64,000 bases of DNA. Origin: Phycisphaerales bacterium (GTDB lineage Bacteria; Planctomycetota; Phycisphaerae; Tepidisphaerales; Tepidisphaeraceae). Numbering within the stretch: position 1 is the first letter of the stretch; each line of letters opens with the position of its first letter. The stretch covers positions 16,921 through 80,920 of the forward strand of contig JADLBV010000091.1 of NCBI GenBank assembly GCA_020847545.1. The letters run 5' to 3'. A program made the translations under genes and the position numbers. The notes under the pieces are model-generated. The model did not search any database. It was given only the letters and a program-made list of their open reading frames with translations, and had not been told where the DNA came from. This document shows positions 1 to 8,759 of this stretch, one piece after another.

Positions 1-132
1 ACGATTCAAAACCTCCAGCAGTTGCTCCGTCTGCGCGTGTTGCACATGCTCGTGCTGCTGCTCGGCCAGCTTTGCCAGCCGCCGATAGCAGGCCACCTGC
101 TCCTCCAGAGCTTGAATCAACACATCGCTCAT
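1..132 (-). CDS. FlgN-like flagellar chaperone, N-terminal part only
   Basis: Reading the minus strand from position 132 gives an open frame of 44 codons that runs off the left edge. It starts MSDVLIQALEEQVACYRRLA and continues as a Glu/Gln-rich amphipathic helix, which is how FlgN-type export chaperones for flagellar hook-associated proteins begin. The ATG overlaps the TGA stop of the upstream TPR gene in a TGATG junction, so the two are probably translated together. Only the first helix is visible, so another small coiled-coil protein is possible. Confidence 0.5.
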   Translation of the reverse strand, partial: MSDVLIQALEEQVACYRRLAKLAEQQHEHVQHAQTEQLLEVLNR

Positions 133-2474
133 CACCACATCCCCGACTGGCTGGTCCACGCCAGCCATTGTTCCCAATACGCCTTGGGCATCACAAACGA
201 ACCATCCTCAAACGCGCTGGCCGGCATCCGCCGCAACAGCCATTTGGCCCGCTCATTGGCGGTCCTGGCCTCGGCGATTTTCCCAAGCGCACAATATGAA
301 TTGACGATTTGCACATACGCCGCCAGCGCCGAGGGGTCTTCCTGATACCGAAACGCCGCCGCGTCATACAGCCGGATCGCCTCCTCATAATTCCCCAGGT
401 CATAGGTGCAATCCGCGCGATAAAAAAAACTGAGTTTCAAATAAAGCCGATCCTCATCCGTGGCCGTTCCGCCGACGCGATAGGTCTCGATCACGCGGTC
501 ATACAGCTTGCGGGCCTTGTCCAGCCGATCCCGACGGGCCGCCAACGCCTCGCCCTTGTCGGCCGGCATGGTGGCCGGCGGCTCCTTGTCGGACGCCACC
601 CGGCTCTCCAGCAATCCCGCGCTTTTGCGATAACTGTCGGCCATCAAAAAGAGCAACTGGCCGACCTTTTCCTCCTTGGGATACCTCTGAATCCACTCCT
701 CCAGCCGCGACACCGCCTCCTCATATCGACCCGTGCGGTAATACAACCGCCCCAGTTCAAACAACGCCCGCCGAAATTCCGTCGCATCGGGCGTCAAGAG
801 CGGATTGTTCTCCAAAACACTCAGGAGAACGCTCTCCGCCTTGGAATACTGTTCCGGCCCCTTGGCCAGATACGCCTGCGCCAACGGAACCGCCGACTTG
901 CTCGCGGCCAGACTGTTGGGATACCGAAACGCGATTCGCACAAACGCGGCAATAGCCTTGTCAACCTGCCCCCCAGCCTGCAATGCCCTCCCCAGCCGCA
1001 ACAACGCCTCAGGTGTCAACGGATCCTCCGGCCGCTCGGCGACAAATACCTCCAACGCGCTGATCGCCCGCTGCAAGTCTGATGCCCTGTCATACAGGTC
1101 AATCCCCTTCCACATCGCCTCCCCATACCCCTTGTCATCCGTCAGCGTCAGCGCCCGCGAATAGGCGATATAGGCATCCCCCGCCCGCGATCGCATGTCC
1201 CGCACCTGCTGGCCGCGTCGGGCCATGTCGGCCGGCTTGGCATCCGCAAGACTCGCCTCCAGTTGATCCGCCCGTCTCTCATACACTCGTCCCAGCCGTG
1301 CAAAAAACGACGCCGGCGGGTCCGGCTGCAACTCCTGCTCATACGCCAGCACTTCCAGCGCGCCCGAAAAATTCCCCTTGTCGGTCAACATCGCGCCCGC
1401 CTGCCGCAACGACTCCAACGCTTCGGGTTTATATTTGGCGCGCGAACTTTTTCGCCCCACCTCCCCCACCAGATCATGCAGATCCGTCAACCCCGCATCA
1501 TCCTCGTTGAGCATGATCCGGCAGACCCCCCGCCCCAGCCGCGCCAACGGCGCCACCTTGGCATCCGGATGATTCACCAGCACAACCTGATAAAACGAAT
1601 TGGCCTGTTCCGGCAGTTTGCGATCCTGATAAATTTTCCCCAGCAGATAACAGGCATCCGCATCCACCGGATGCTGCACCCGAAGCTGATCCCGCGCCAC
1701 CCGCAGATACCGCTCCGCCTCGGATGCATCACCCAGCTTCAATGCGCAATACCCCAGCCGATAATTCAGCTCCCCCTGCGCCACCGGATCGAGTTGCAGC
1801 TTCAACGCCTCCATCAGCAGCGTCCGCGCATCGGAGACCGAACCCCGGTCGATCAGCAACTGCGCCCGCTGACCCAGCGCCCAGGCGCGCTCGGCGTTGG
1901 TCAAATCCTTGCTCTTGAGATAATTGTCCAGCAGCGCCTCGGCCGCCGCCGGTTCCCCCTGATCCACCTGCAACTCAATCACCCGCTTTTGCAGCCGCAG
2001 TGACTGGTTCGGATCCAGCGCCATCGCCTGACGATAATTCGCCAGCGCCTCGGCCGTCCGGCCCAACGCCTCAAACGCCTCTCCAAGCCGCAGATACATC
2101 GCCGCATCCGGCTTGGCGCCCAGCGCCAACGCCAGACGAACCTGCTCGATGATCCGCTCATGATTGGCGGGGATGTCGATTTTCTTCTGCTTCTGTCCCT
2201 GATCCAGCGCCTGCGCCAGCATCAGATGAATGCGGGCCTCATGCTCGCGATCCAGCTTTTCGGTTTGTAGCAGTTGATTGAGATATTCGATCGCCGCTTC
2301 AGGCCGATCCTGTTTCAGATAGGCCTGCGCCCATTCGATCTTCTGATCAATTGTCGGGCCTGATTTGGGATCAATGAAAAGATACGCGGCATAGCCGAAC
2401 AATCCCACCGACACCAGCAGCAATGGCATCTGCCAGAGTTGAGAAAGCCGCCCTTTTGTGTATCCCAAGGCCAT
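132..2474 (-). CDS. TPR-repeat protein with one N-terminal membrane anchor
   Basis: About 780 residues. The chosen ATG at 2474 follows a purine-rich GGGGAGAGG stretch; the frame stays open a further 25 codons upstream to 2549. A single hydrophobic segment lies at about residues 17-37 (LLLVSVGLFGYAAYLF), after which the protein is built of tetratricopeptide-like helical pairs throughout, for example AAIEYLNQLLQ, ALANYRQAMALDPNQ and EEAIRLYDAAAFRYQEDP. This predicts a membrane-anchored scaffold with the repeats on one face of the membrane. The stop overlaps the next gene (FlgN-like), which suggests a link to export or motility, but no catalytic motif shows a specific function. Confidence 0.85.
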   Translation of the reverse strand: MALGYTKGRLSQLWQMPLLLVSVGLFGYAAYLFIDPKSGPTIDQKIEWAQAYLKQDRPEAAIEYLNQLLQTEKLDREHEARIHLMLAQALDQGQKQKKIDIPANHERIIEQVRLALALGAKPDAAMYLRLGEAFEALGRTAEALANYRQAMALDPNQSLRLQKRVIELQVDQGEPAAAEALLDNYLKSKDLTNAERAWALGQRAQLLIDRGSVSDARTLLMEALKLQLDPVAQGELNYRLGYCALKLGDASEAERYLRVARDQLRVQHPVDADACYLLGKIYQDRKLPEQANSFYQVVLVNHPDAKVAPLARLGRGVCRIMLNEDDAGLTDLHDLVGEVGRKSSRAKYKPEALESLRQAGAMLTDKGNFSGALEVLAYEQELQPDPPASFFARLGRVYERRADQLEASLADAKPADMARRGQQVRDMRSRAGDAYIAYSRALTLTDDKGYGEAMWKGIDLYDRASDLQRAISALEVFVAERPEDPLTPEALLRLGRALQAGGQVDKAIAAFVRIAFRYPNSLAASKSAVPLAQAYLAKGPEQYSKAESVLLSVLENNPLLTPDATEFRRALFELGRLYYRTGRYEEAVSRLEEWIQRYPKEEKVGQLLFLMADSYRKSAGLLESRVASDKEPPATMPADKGEALAARRDRLDKARKLYDRVIETYRVGGTATDEDRLYLKLSFFYRADCTYDLGNYEEAIRLYDAAAFRYQEDPSALAAYVQIVNSYCALGKIAEARTANERAKWLLRRMPASAFEDGSFVMPKAYWEQWLAWTSQSGMW

Positions 2475-2676
2475 GGCATCCGTGCCTCTCCCCCCGAATT
2501 GAAACCGCCCGGCCATCCTGGCCGACACGCCCGCTCTGATGCCATCCATGGCTCAAAGACAGGAACAAACCCGCTCACATCCGCGCGCCGGCATCTGTGC
2601 CCGCATCGCAAACTGAACGTCCGATAAGCATCCTACATCGGCCAAAGACAAACGCAAGTGTTTTCCTGCGTTTCAA

Positions 2677-3321
2677 TTATGGAATTTTTGCGGAAGGATT
2701 TGCGGATGGGTTTTGTGTTGTCGCCGGCCCCCGCTCGGCCAACATTCCGGCGACCGCTTCCAGTATCGTCCCCGGTTCGCTCATCCGTCCCGGACCGACG
2801 TTTCGACAGGCCAGCCACCCATCTTCCGGGCCGATGAAAAAATGCCCCGCATCCCGCAATTTTTTTACATTCTGGCGGGTAATCGGGTTTTCCCACATGC
2901 GGTTGTTCATCGCCGGGGCAAACAGCACCGGACAGGCCGATGCGCAGATCAGCAGGCTGATCAGGTCATCGCACATTCCATGGGCCGCCTTGGCCAGATT
3001 GTGTGCCGTCGCGGGAGCCACCAGCAGCAAATCCGCCCGTTCGGTCAATCCGATGTGCTGCGGGTCGGATGAATCCATCAGATCAAACATCTGCGTCCGC
3101 ACCGCCCGGCCCGACAACGCCTCCAGCGTCAACGGCGTGATGAACCGCTGCGCCTCGGCCGTCATGCAAACCGTCACCCCCGCCCCGCTTTGCACCAGCT
3201 TGGAGACAACATCCGCCACCTTGTACGCCGCGATCCCCCCGCACACCCCGACAACGATCTCGCGGCCTTGAAATATGCCTTGGCGATCCGGAATGTTTTC
3301 GATGGTGGACATAATGACCAT
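2677..3321 (-). CDS. coaC: Phosphopantothenoylcysteine decarboxylase (CoaC), stand-alone
   Basis: A flavoprotein of 214 residues that decarboxylates 4-phosphopantothenoylcysteine in coenzyme A synthesis. It has the catalytic His (His89 in DPQHIGLT), the PAMNNRMW substrate-clamp motif at 136-143, and the active-site Cys172 before GPGRM. Most bacteria carry a fused CoaBC (Dfp) protein of about 400 residues. Here the frame ends after the CoaC half with a Pro/Asn/Ala tail and no CoaB domain, so the synthetase must be encoded elsewhere. A second ATG at 3312 (MSTIEN) is an alternative start; GGAA lies 5' of both. It follows gmk and rpoZ in the order usual for gmk-rpoZ-coaBC. Confidence 0.9.
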   Translation of the reverse strand: MVIMSTIENIPDRQGIFQGREIVVGVCGGIAAYKVADVVSKLVQSGAGVTVCMTAEAQRFITPLTLEALSGRAVRTQMFDLMDSSDPQHIGLTERADLLLVAPATAHNLAKAAHGMCDDLISLLICASACPVLFAPAMNNRMWENPITRQNVKKLRDAGHFFIGPEDGWLACRNVGPGRMSEPGTILEAVAGMLAERGPATTQNPSANPSAKIP

Positions 3322-3354
3322 CTTTTCCGCATCAGATGCGGATTTTGCGCGTTC

Positions 3355-3579
3355 TTACTTTTGCCCGGGCGTATTCAACCCACTGGCTTCATAGTCGATG
3401 GCGATCTTGTCCTGCAGGATTTCCTGCACGACGATCTCCAGGTCCGTCAAATTGTCATGTTCAACCAGCGGACGGGCGCCATTCATCAGTTCCAGGGCGC
3501 GTTTCTGGATCAGCGCCGTCAGTTTGAACCGGCCGCCGACTTTGTTCACGATCTCGTCGCTCTTCAATGCTTCAATCAT
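3355..3579 (-). CDS. rpoZ: DNA-directed RNA polymerase omega subunit
   Basis: A 74-residue protein with the omega signature: VGGRFKLTALIQKRALELM at residues 14-32, followed by an acidic-hydrophobic helix and a short tail. Omega helps assemble the beta' subunit of RNA polymerase. The start has a good AAAAGGA ribosome site. It lies between gmk upstream and coaC downstream, the common order in many bacteria, which supports the call despite the short length. Confidence 0.9.
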   Translation of the reverse strand: MIEALKSDEIVNKVGGRFKLTALIQKRALELMNGARPLVEHDNLTDLEIVVQEILQDKIAIDYEASGLNTPGQK

Positions 3580-3600
3580 AGTTCAGTCCTTTTCCTGTGG

Positions 3601-4191
3601 TTAGAGTCCGCCCGATCGGCGGTGTTTGACGATCTTGATAATTTCATCCACCGCCGCTTCCAGGCGGTCGTTGATGACCATGTAATCAAATGCCCGGCTA
3701 CCCTTGGCCATCTGAATTTCGCGCTTGGCCGCCCGAAACCGCTTGTTGATGTCCTCGGCCGAATCCCGGCCACGGTCGTTGAGCCGCTTCAATAGTGTAG
3801 GCTCATCCGGCGGTAAAATGAACACCAGAACCGCCCGCGGATAGGCAAACCGCACCTGCAACGCCCCCTGAACGTCGATCTCCAGCAGCACATCCCGCCC
3901 GGCCGACAGATGATCCAGCGCCGGATGCTTGGGCGTGCCGTAATAATCACCATACACCTGCGCGTATTCCAGAAATTGATCCGCATCCAACCTGCGGAAA
4001 AACTCCTCCCGCGAAATATGGTCGTAAATTTTGCCGTTGTCATCCCCCGGGCGTTTGGCGCGGGTGGTGGCGCTGACGGTGTACCAGACATGCATCGACT
4101 CGGCCAATTGGCGCGAAATCGTACTCTTGCCGACCCCCGATGGGCCGCACAACACAATCAACAAGCCGGGATGGTTGGGTTCCTGTGACAT
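3601..4191 (-). CDS. gmk: Guanylate kinase
   Basis: A 196-residue P-loop kinase that phosphorylates GMP to GDP. The P-loop GPSGVGKS lies at residues 16-23; the GMP-binding region SATTRAKRPGD follows, then YGTPK and LLEIDVQGA, and the R-D-R lid in NDRGRDSAED. Length is normal for the family. It is followed 21 bases later by rpoZ. The start is the first in-frame ATG; no strong ribosome site precedes it, and the 5' region holds the GC-rich palindrome pair at 4236-4333, so its transcript may begin in that spacer or read through from yicC. Confidence 0.95.
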   Translation of the reverse strand: MSQEPNHPGLLIVLCGPSGVGKSTISRQLAESMHVWYTVSATTRAKRPGDDNGKIYDHISREEFFRRLDADQFLEYAQVYGDYYGTPKHPALDHLSAGRDVLLEIDVQGALQVRFAYPRAVLVFILPPDEPTLLKRLNDRGRDSAEDINKRFRAAKREIQMAKGSRAFDYMVINDRLEAAVDEIIKIVKHRRSGGL

Positions 4192-4235
4192 GACTACAAT
4201 GATGTGTGCAAATCTCGAACATATGTACTAATACT

Positions 4236-4333
4236 CCCTCCCCCGGTACTCCGGGGGAGGGTTGGGGTGGGGGCTTCTTCACGACGAGATATAAAACCCC
4301 CTCCCTGCCCTCCCCCGGAGTACCGGGGGAGGG
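4236..4333. repeat. Two inverted copies of a GC-rich palindrome
   Basis: Two 26-bp palindromes, 4236-4261 and 4308-4333, are exact reverse complements of each other. Each has arms CCCTCCCCCGG / CCGGGGGAGGG around a TACT or AGTA centre. They can fold as two hairpins or as one large cruciform about 98 bp wide. Related elements occur at 23101-23130 and 50384-50412, which suggests a dispersed intergenic repeat family. Between gmk and yicC it could also act as a processing or termination signal. Confidence 0.85.
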
Positions 4334-4393
4334 AAATAAAGCTCAACCCAAAAATTCGATGTTCGAAAATCATGATCTTCAAAATAGACAACA

Positions 4394-5275
4394 TCACTCG
4401 ACGTTCTGAACCTGTTCCTTGAGCCGGTCAATCGAACCTTTGATCTCAACGATATGCCGGGCGATCTGGGCATCGTTGGCCTTGCTGGCGAGGGTGTTCG
4501 CCTCGCGCAACATTTCCTGCGTGATGAAATCCAGCTTTCGGCCGGCGTGTTCGCCCGTTCGACAGGCGTTCTCAAACGCATCCAGATGGCTGTTGAGCCG
4601 CTGAATCTCCTCGCTGATGTCAGCGCGTTCGGCGAATACGGCCACTTCCTTCAGCAAATCCGCCTGATTGACCTGCAATTCCGCCTTGCTCAACAACTGG
4701 TTGACCCGCTGCGAGAGCTTGCGGTGATAATCGTCGATCACAAAAGGCGCCCGCTGCTCAATTTGCGCCAGATGCGTGCGGATGACATCCGCGTGTTTCA
4801 TCAGGTCGCTGAAGAGCGCCTGACCTTCGCGGTCGCGCATGGCCTGCAATTTGATGATCGCCTTTTCGGTGATCTGTCGGATGGTTGGCCCATGCCGGTC
4901 GATCTCATCGCTCTCATCGCGCGGCTCCTGACAGACGCCCGGCATCGCCAACAGGCCGGCCAGATCGATGTGAACCAGCCGATCCAACCCCTTCACCTCC
5001 TGCAACTGCGTCAAATACGCCTTGAGCGCCGGCGTATTGATGTGATACGCCGCCTCGGCGCTGTCCATCCGCATTTTCAGTATGTAGGTGATCGACCCCC
5101 GCCCCAGCCGTTCGCGCAACACACTTTCCAGTTCGGGTTCCAACCCGCTGACATTTTCAGGCAATTTGATGACCGGCTTGAAAAAGCGGTTGTTGAGCGA
5201 ACGGATTTCGACCGCGTAATGCGTCCCCTCGCATTCGGCGGTGGCGTCTCCAAAACCAGTCATGCTGACGATCAT
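4394..5275 (-). CDS. yicC: YicC-family endoribonuclease
   Basis: A 293-residue protein opening with the family hallmark SMTGFGDAT and VEIRSLNNRFF, and ending with the C-terminal DUF1732 part (FITQEMLREANTLASKAND, EIKGSIDRLKEQVQNVE). The family is a stress-linked endoribonuclease, studied mainly in E. coli. Gene order yicC-gmk-rpoZ-coaBC is conserved widely, matching this locus. The start at 5275 gives MIVSMTGFG; family members commonly begin two to four residues before SMTGFG, so it is kept. Confidence 0.92.
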   Translation of the reverse strand: MIVSMTGFGDATAECEGTHYAVEIRSLNNRFFKPVIKLPENVSGLEPELESVLRERLGRGSITYILKMRMDSAEAAYHINTPALKAYLTQLQEVKGLDRLVHIDLAGLLAMPGVCQEPRDESDEIDRHGPTIRQITEKAIIKLQAMRDREGQALFSDLMKHADVIRTHLAQIEQRAPFVIDDYHRKLSQRVNQLLSKAELQVNQADLLKEVAVFAERADISEEIQRLNSHLDAFENACRTGEHAGRKLDFITQEMLREANTLASKANDAQIARHIVEIKGSIDRLKEQVQNVE

Positions 5276-5299
5276 CGGGTGTGGCCTTTGGGAGGGTGG

Positions 5300-5614
5300 T
5301 TACTGGGGTGTGGCCGGGGTGTTCGGAACCGGCTGTTGGACTGGCGTCGGAGCCGAATTGGCCGGGATGTTTCGAGTGTTGCTGGTCATCAGGTTCAGCA
5401 CCATCGCCAGCAACAGGAAGATGCCGAAAATGATGCTGGTGGCCCACGTCAGCACGTCGCCGGTTTTGGAACCGAAGGCCGTATTGCCTCCCGATCCGCC
5501 AAAGGCGCTGGAGAGCCCGCCGCCGCGCCCTTTCTGGATCAGCACGATGAGTACCATCAGCACCGACACCAGAATGAACAACACAAAGAAAAACCAAAGA
5601 AAAAAAGTCGACAT
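5300..5614 (-). CDS. secG: Preprotein translocase subunit SecG
   Basis: A 104-residue protein with two membrane helices, residues about 4-26 (rich in Phe, Val and Leu) and 55-75 (TSIIFGIFLLLAMVLNLM), joined by the typical polar loop QKGRGGGLSSAFGG and a Thr/Asn/Pro-rich tail. SecG associates with SecYE and stimulates protein export. It sits just downstream of tpiA (16 bases), a gene pair seen together in many genomes. A GGAG ribosome site lies upstream of the ATG. Confidence 0.92.
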   Translation of the reverse strand: MSTFFLWFFFVLFILVSVLMVLIVLIQKGRGGGLSSAFGGSGGNTAFGSKTGDVLTWATSIIFGIFLLLAMVLNLMTSNTRNIPANSAPTPVQQPVPNTPATPQ

Positions 5615-5630
5615 AATCGCTCCGTCACCC

Positions 5631-6377
5631 TTATTTCGCCGCGTTTACAATCGCCAAAAAGGAATCGGGCTTCAACGAAGCACCGCCGATCAACCCGCCG
5701 TCCACATCCCGTTGCGCCATCAGGCCGGCTGCGTTGTCCGGCTTCATGCTGCCCCCATATTGAATGCGTACGCGGTTGGCAAAGTCCGGGTTCCACATTC
5801 TTCCCATCGCCTCGCGGATGTAGGCATGGACTTCCTGCGCCTGCTGGTCGGTGGCGTTGCGGCCGGTGCCAATCGCCCAGACCGGCTCATAGGCGATCAC
5901 GAGGCTGTTCGGATCTTCAACAGAGCCGCGCAATTCCTCAAGCTGGCTCTGCACCACATTCAATGTATGCCCGGCATCCCGTTGTTCCAGCTTTTCCCCC
6001 ACGCAATGAATCAATGTCAATCCGCCGGCCACAATCGCACGGGCCTTTTGGCCAACCAGTTCGGACGATTCACCCAGCACATGCCGGCGCTCACTGTGGC
6101 CGGCCAGGCAAAATGCCACCCCCAGGTCCTTGAGCATCTCGACTGAAATTTCGCCGGTGAAGGCGCCGCTTTTTTCAAAATAAACATCCTGCGCCCCCAG
6201 TTGCACCTTTGATCCGGCCAGCGCCTGCCCCACCGCATCCAGATAGACAAATGGCGTCGCAACGCCCACCTGCACACCGGCCGGCGCGCCTTTGGCGACG
6301 CCCTTGGCCAGTTCAATGGCCGAGGCCTTGTTGGTGTTCATCTTCCAGTTGCCGGCGACAAAGGGTGTTCGTGCCAT
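5631..6377 (-). CDS. tpiA: Triosephosphate isomerase
   Basis: A 248-residue TIM-barrel enzyme interconverting dihydroxyacetone phosphate and glyceraldehyde 3-phosphate in glycolysis and gluconeogenesis. Catalytic residues are all present: Lys12 in GNWKMN, His94 in AGHSERR and Glu164 in AYEPVWAIGTG. The phosphate-binding YGGSMKP and GGASLK motifs are also intact. Length is normal. It lies between aroF (12 bases upstream) and secG, so the three are probably co-transcribed. Confidence 0.97.
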   Translation of the reverse strand: MARTPFVAGNWKMNTNKASAIELAKGVAKGAPAGVQVGVATPFVYLDAVGQALAGSKVQLGAQDVYFEKSGAFTGEISVEMLKDLGVAFCLAGHSERRHVLGESSELVGQKARAIVAGGLTLIHCVGEKLEQRDAGHTLNVVQSQLEELRGSVEDPNSLVIAYEPVWAIGTGRNATDQQAQEVHAYIREAMGRMWNPDFANRVRIQYGGSMKPDNAAGLMAQRDVDGGLIGGASLKPDSFLAIVNAAK

Positions 6378-6389
6378 GAATAAAGTCCT

Positions 6390-7445
6390 TTAAGCCCCAA
6401 CCGGCGCGGCCGATTTGGTAAAATGTTTGTTGAAAATGGTCGCGATCTGCCTTAATTGTCCCATCAGTTCCGTAAAGACTTCCGGCAGCAGGGCTTGCGG
6501 CCCATCGCACTGCGCTTCGCTGGGGCAGTAATGCACTTCGATGATGGCACCATGCGCCCCTGCCGCCATCCCCGCCGCCGCGATCGCCGGCACAAAATCG
6601 CGCTTGCCGGCCGCGTGCGAAGGATCAATGATGATCGGCAGGTGCGACAATTGCCGCGCCACCGGAATGCTGGTCACATCCAGCGAATAGCGGATGCTGT
6701 CTTCAAATGTCTTAATTCCCCGCTCGCACAAAATGACGCCCCGGTTCCCCTGGCTGAGGACATACTCGGCCGACAAAAGCCAATCTTTGACCGTCGCCGC
6801 GAGACCGCGTTTTAACACGACCGGTTTGCGGGTTTTGCCCACCTCGCGCAACAGGTCAAAATTCTGCATGTTGCGGGCGCCGATCTGGAATGAATCGGTA
6901 TACCGCTCGATCAATTCCACCTGCCGGGTGTCCATGACTTCGGTGCAGATGGGCATCCCCAATTCATCGCCGCACGCTCGCATCCATTTGAGTGCCTGTT
7001 CGCCGTGGCCTTGGAAAGAATATGGACTGGTGCGCGGCTTGAATGCCCCGCCACGAAGGATCGTCGCCCCACCGGCACGCACCAGCCGGGCAATTTTGTT
7101 CAGCATCTCTTCATTTTCGACCGCGCACGGCCCGGCGATGCAGGTGGCAAATTCGCCGCCGATCTTGACCTTGGGGACGCTGCCGCCGCCGACTTCGATG
7201 ACGCTGTCTTCCTCATGAAAATCGCGGCTGGCCAGCTTGTAGGGCTTCATGATCGGCACGACTTTTTCAACGCCGTCCAATGAAGCCAGATGGTTCTGAT
7301 CCAGCGAGCCTTCCTCCCCCACCGCCCCGATCACGGTACGAAACTGCCCGCGTGACAGATGGGCCTTAAACCCCATGCGCTCGATCGTCTCCACCACACG
7401 ATCAATCGACTCCTGGGAAACCTCGGGGTTCATTACAATAATCAA
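6390..7445 (-). CDS. aroF: 3-deoxy-7-phosphoheptulonate (DAHP) synthase, AroF I-beta type
   Basis: A 351-residue enzyme joining phosphoenolpyruvate and erythrose 4-phosphate, the first step to aromatic amino acids. Residues 1-70 form the ferredoxin-like regulatory domain typical of the I-beta group; the barrel follows with AGPCAVEN at 104-111 and RGGAFKPRTSPYSFQG at 131-146, and later DPSHAAGKR and IEVHYCP. The start is a TTG at 7445 preceded by GGAG at good spacing. The family usually begins MIIVM, which is exactly what this TTG gives, so it is preferred over the ATG four codons on. Heads the run aroF-tpiA-secG-yicC-gmk. Confidence 0.94.
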   Translation of the reverse strand: MIIVMNPEVSQESIDRVVETIERMGFKAHLSRGQFRTVIGAVGEEGSLDQNHLASLDGVEKVVPIMKPYKLASRDFHEEDSVIEVGGGSVPKVKIGGEFATCIAGPCAVENEEMLNKIARLVRAGGATILRGGAFKPRTSPYSFQGHGEQALKWMRACGDELGMPICTEVMDTRQVELIERYTDSFQIGARNMQNFDLLREVGKTRKPVVLKRGLAATVKDWLLSAEYVLSQGNRGVILCERGIKTFEDSIRYSLDVTSIPVARQLSHLPIIIDPSHAAGKRDFVPAIAAAGMAAGAHGAIIEVHYCPSEAQCDGPQALLPEVFTELMGQLRQIATIFNKHFTKSAAPVGA

Positions 7446-7550
7446 GGGAAACTCCTGCTACGGCCGGTAAAGTCCCGTAGTTTAACCCAACCATATCATC
7501 AATACAAGTTTACATAACTCGTTTTAATGCAATGGGTTACAAGCGATTGA

Positions 7551-8759
7551 TTATACCCTGATTCGATACTCGAAGGCGTCGCCGAACCATTGGTTGGGGA
7601 AAAACCGGCTCATGTGCAGGATGATTTCGCCGGTTTGGCGATCCTCATGGGCCATGAAATTGGAGAGGGTCAACGATGGGTCTTCATCCGATGTGCGATC
7701 ATCGACCACCCAAATGGTTTCTTTTTTCAACTGGAGCGAATCGGGATCCACTTCGGCAATGATGAAGGGGTATCGTGGTGAATTGTTCTGGCAGTTATTC
7801 GGGCTGATGTTGCCCAGCCAATAGAATTTCCCATTGGAATGGTTCAATAGCTGCGAACAACTGCTGGGGGAGAAAAACGCATTGCCATCCGTATCGGTCC
7901 ACGGCTTGGGAATTCCCCAGGTTCGGCCGCCATCCTCACTGACACACACCCATCGATAGCTGGGAATCTGATGGTTTGGATCCTTGCTGCCGCCATTGCT
8001 GCCGCGAATGACCATCAAAATACGGCCATCCGGCAATTGGGCGATGGTGGGTTCGACCGCACCGCGGGTTGATCGGCCAGGGTCGATTGAGATGCGATCG
8101 GACAAACTCCAGTCGATGTGTTGATTGTCCTTCCATCTGCCGATGAGTACCGCCGATTCATGGAACGATAATCCGCCGCCGGGGTTGTAATACTCCCCAT
8201 CGGGACCGATGGGGCTGGTTTGCACCGGCACAAGAATCTCTCCCTGTCGAGTGCGGATCGGACGGCTCCCCATGTCGCCGATCATGATCGAATTTTTGCC
8301 CACCCAGATGCATTCAAAGGGGTGATCGGGGGTGTAACCCGGTTGCACGATCATCTGATCGGTCACACTTGTCCGGCCGCCATCTTCGGAGATGCGATAG
8401 CGAAGAAAATAGTTCTTCATCCCATCATCCGGATTGTCGTTGGGCAACAATCCTTCCAGCACGATGCTGAGTAGCCGATCGCGCTCGGGATCGACAAATC
8501 CCGGCGTCGTCCAGAGCCGGCGCATGCCCTGGGGTTCCTTGAAGTTGCAGGGGATATCCTTCCAGTCCGTCCAGTATTTCTATTTCCCATTGTCGGACGA
8601 CCAGGCCACCTCATTGTTGTCAAAGAGGTCGCTGCGGGTTTCGAGCATCCGCGTGCGCATTTTTTCATGCCCGGCCGCCCGGACATAAAATGAATTGCCG
8701 TAAACCAACGTGCCAATTCCGGGGGATTTCAGATAAACCTGTTTGCTGGTGAGCTTCAT
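7551..8759 (-). pseudogene. Sialidase-fold (BNR) protein interrupted by an in-frame TAG
   Basis: The gene starts at 8759, where its ATG overlaps the TGA of the ceramidase-like gene (ATGA). After 59 codons ending WSSDNGK the frame meets TAG at 8580-8582, then continues without shift as KYWTDWKDIPCNFKEPQ and a further 324-residue open frame beginning at the Met at 8525. Without the stop the product would be about 402 residues. Asp-box motifs (SEDGGRTW) and the six-bladed sialidase-like pattern run through the second part. The interruption may be a real nonsense mutation, suppression of an amber codon, or a sequencing error. No signal peptide is visible. Confidence 0.8.

Noticed and set aside
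4454..6133. Long plus-strand frame of 559 codons antisense to yicC, secG and tpiA
   Set aside because: It has no family motif, is rich in Arg/Gln/His as expected of antisense frames, and lies over three well-supported genes.
8417..8716. Alternative frame over the 5' part of the broken sialidase gene
   Set aside because: Arg/Ser/Thr-rich with no motif; the true frame is fixed by the ATGA overlap and continues across the TAG.
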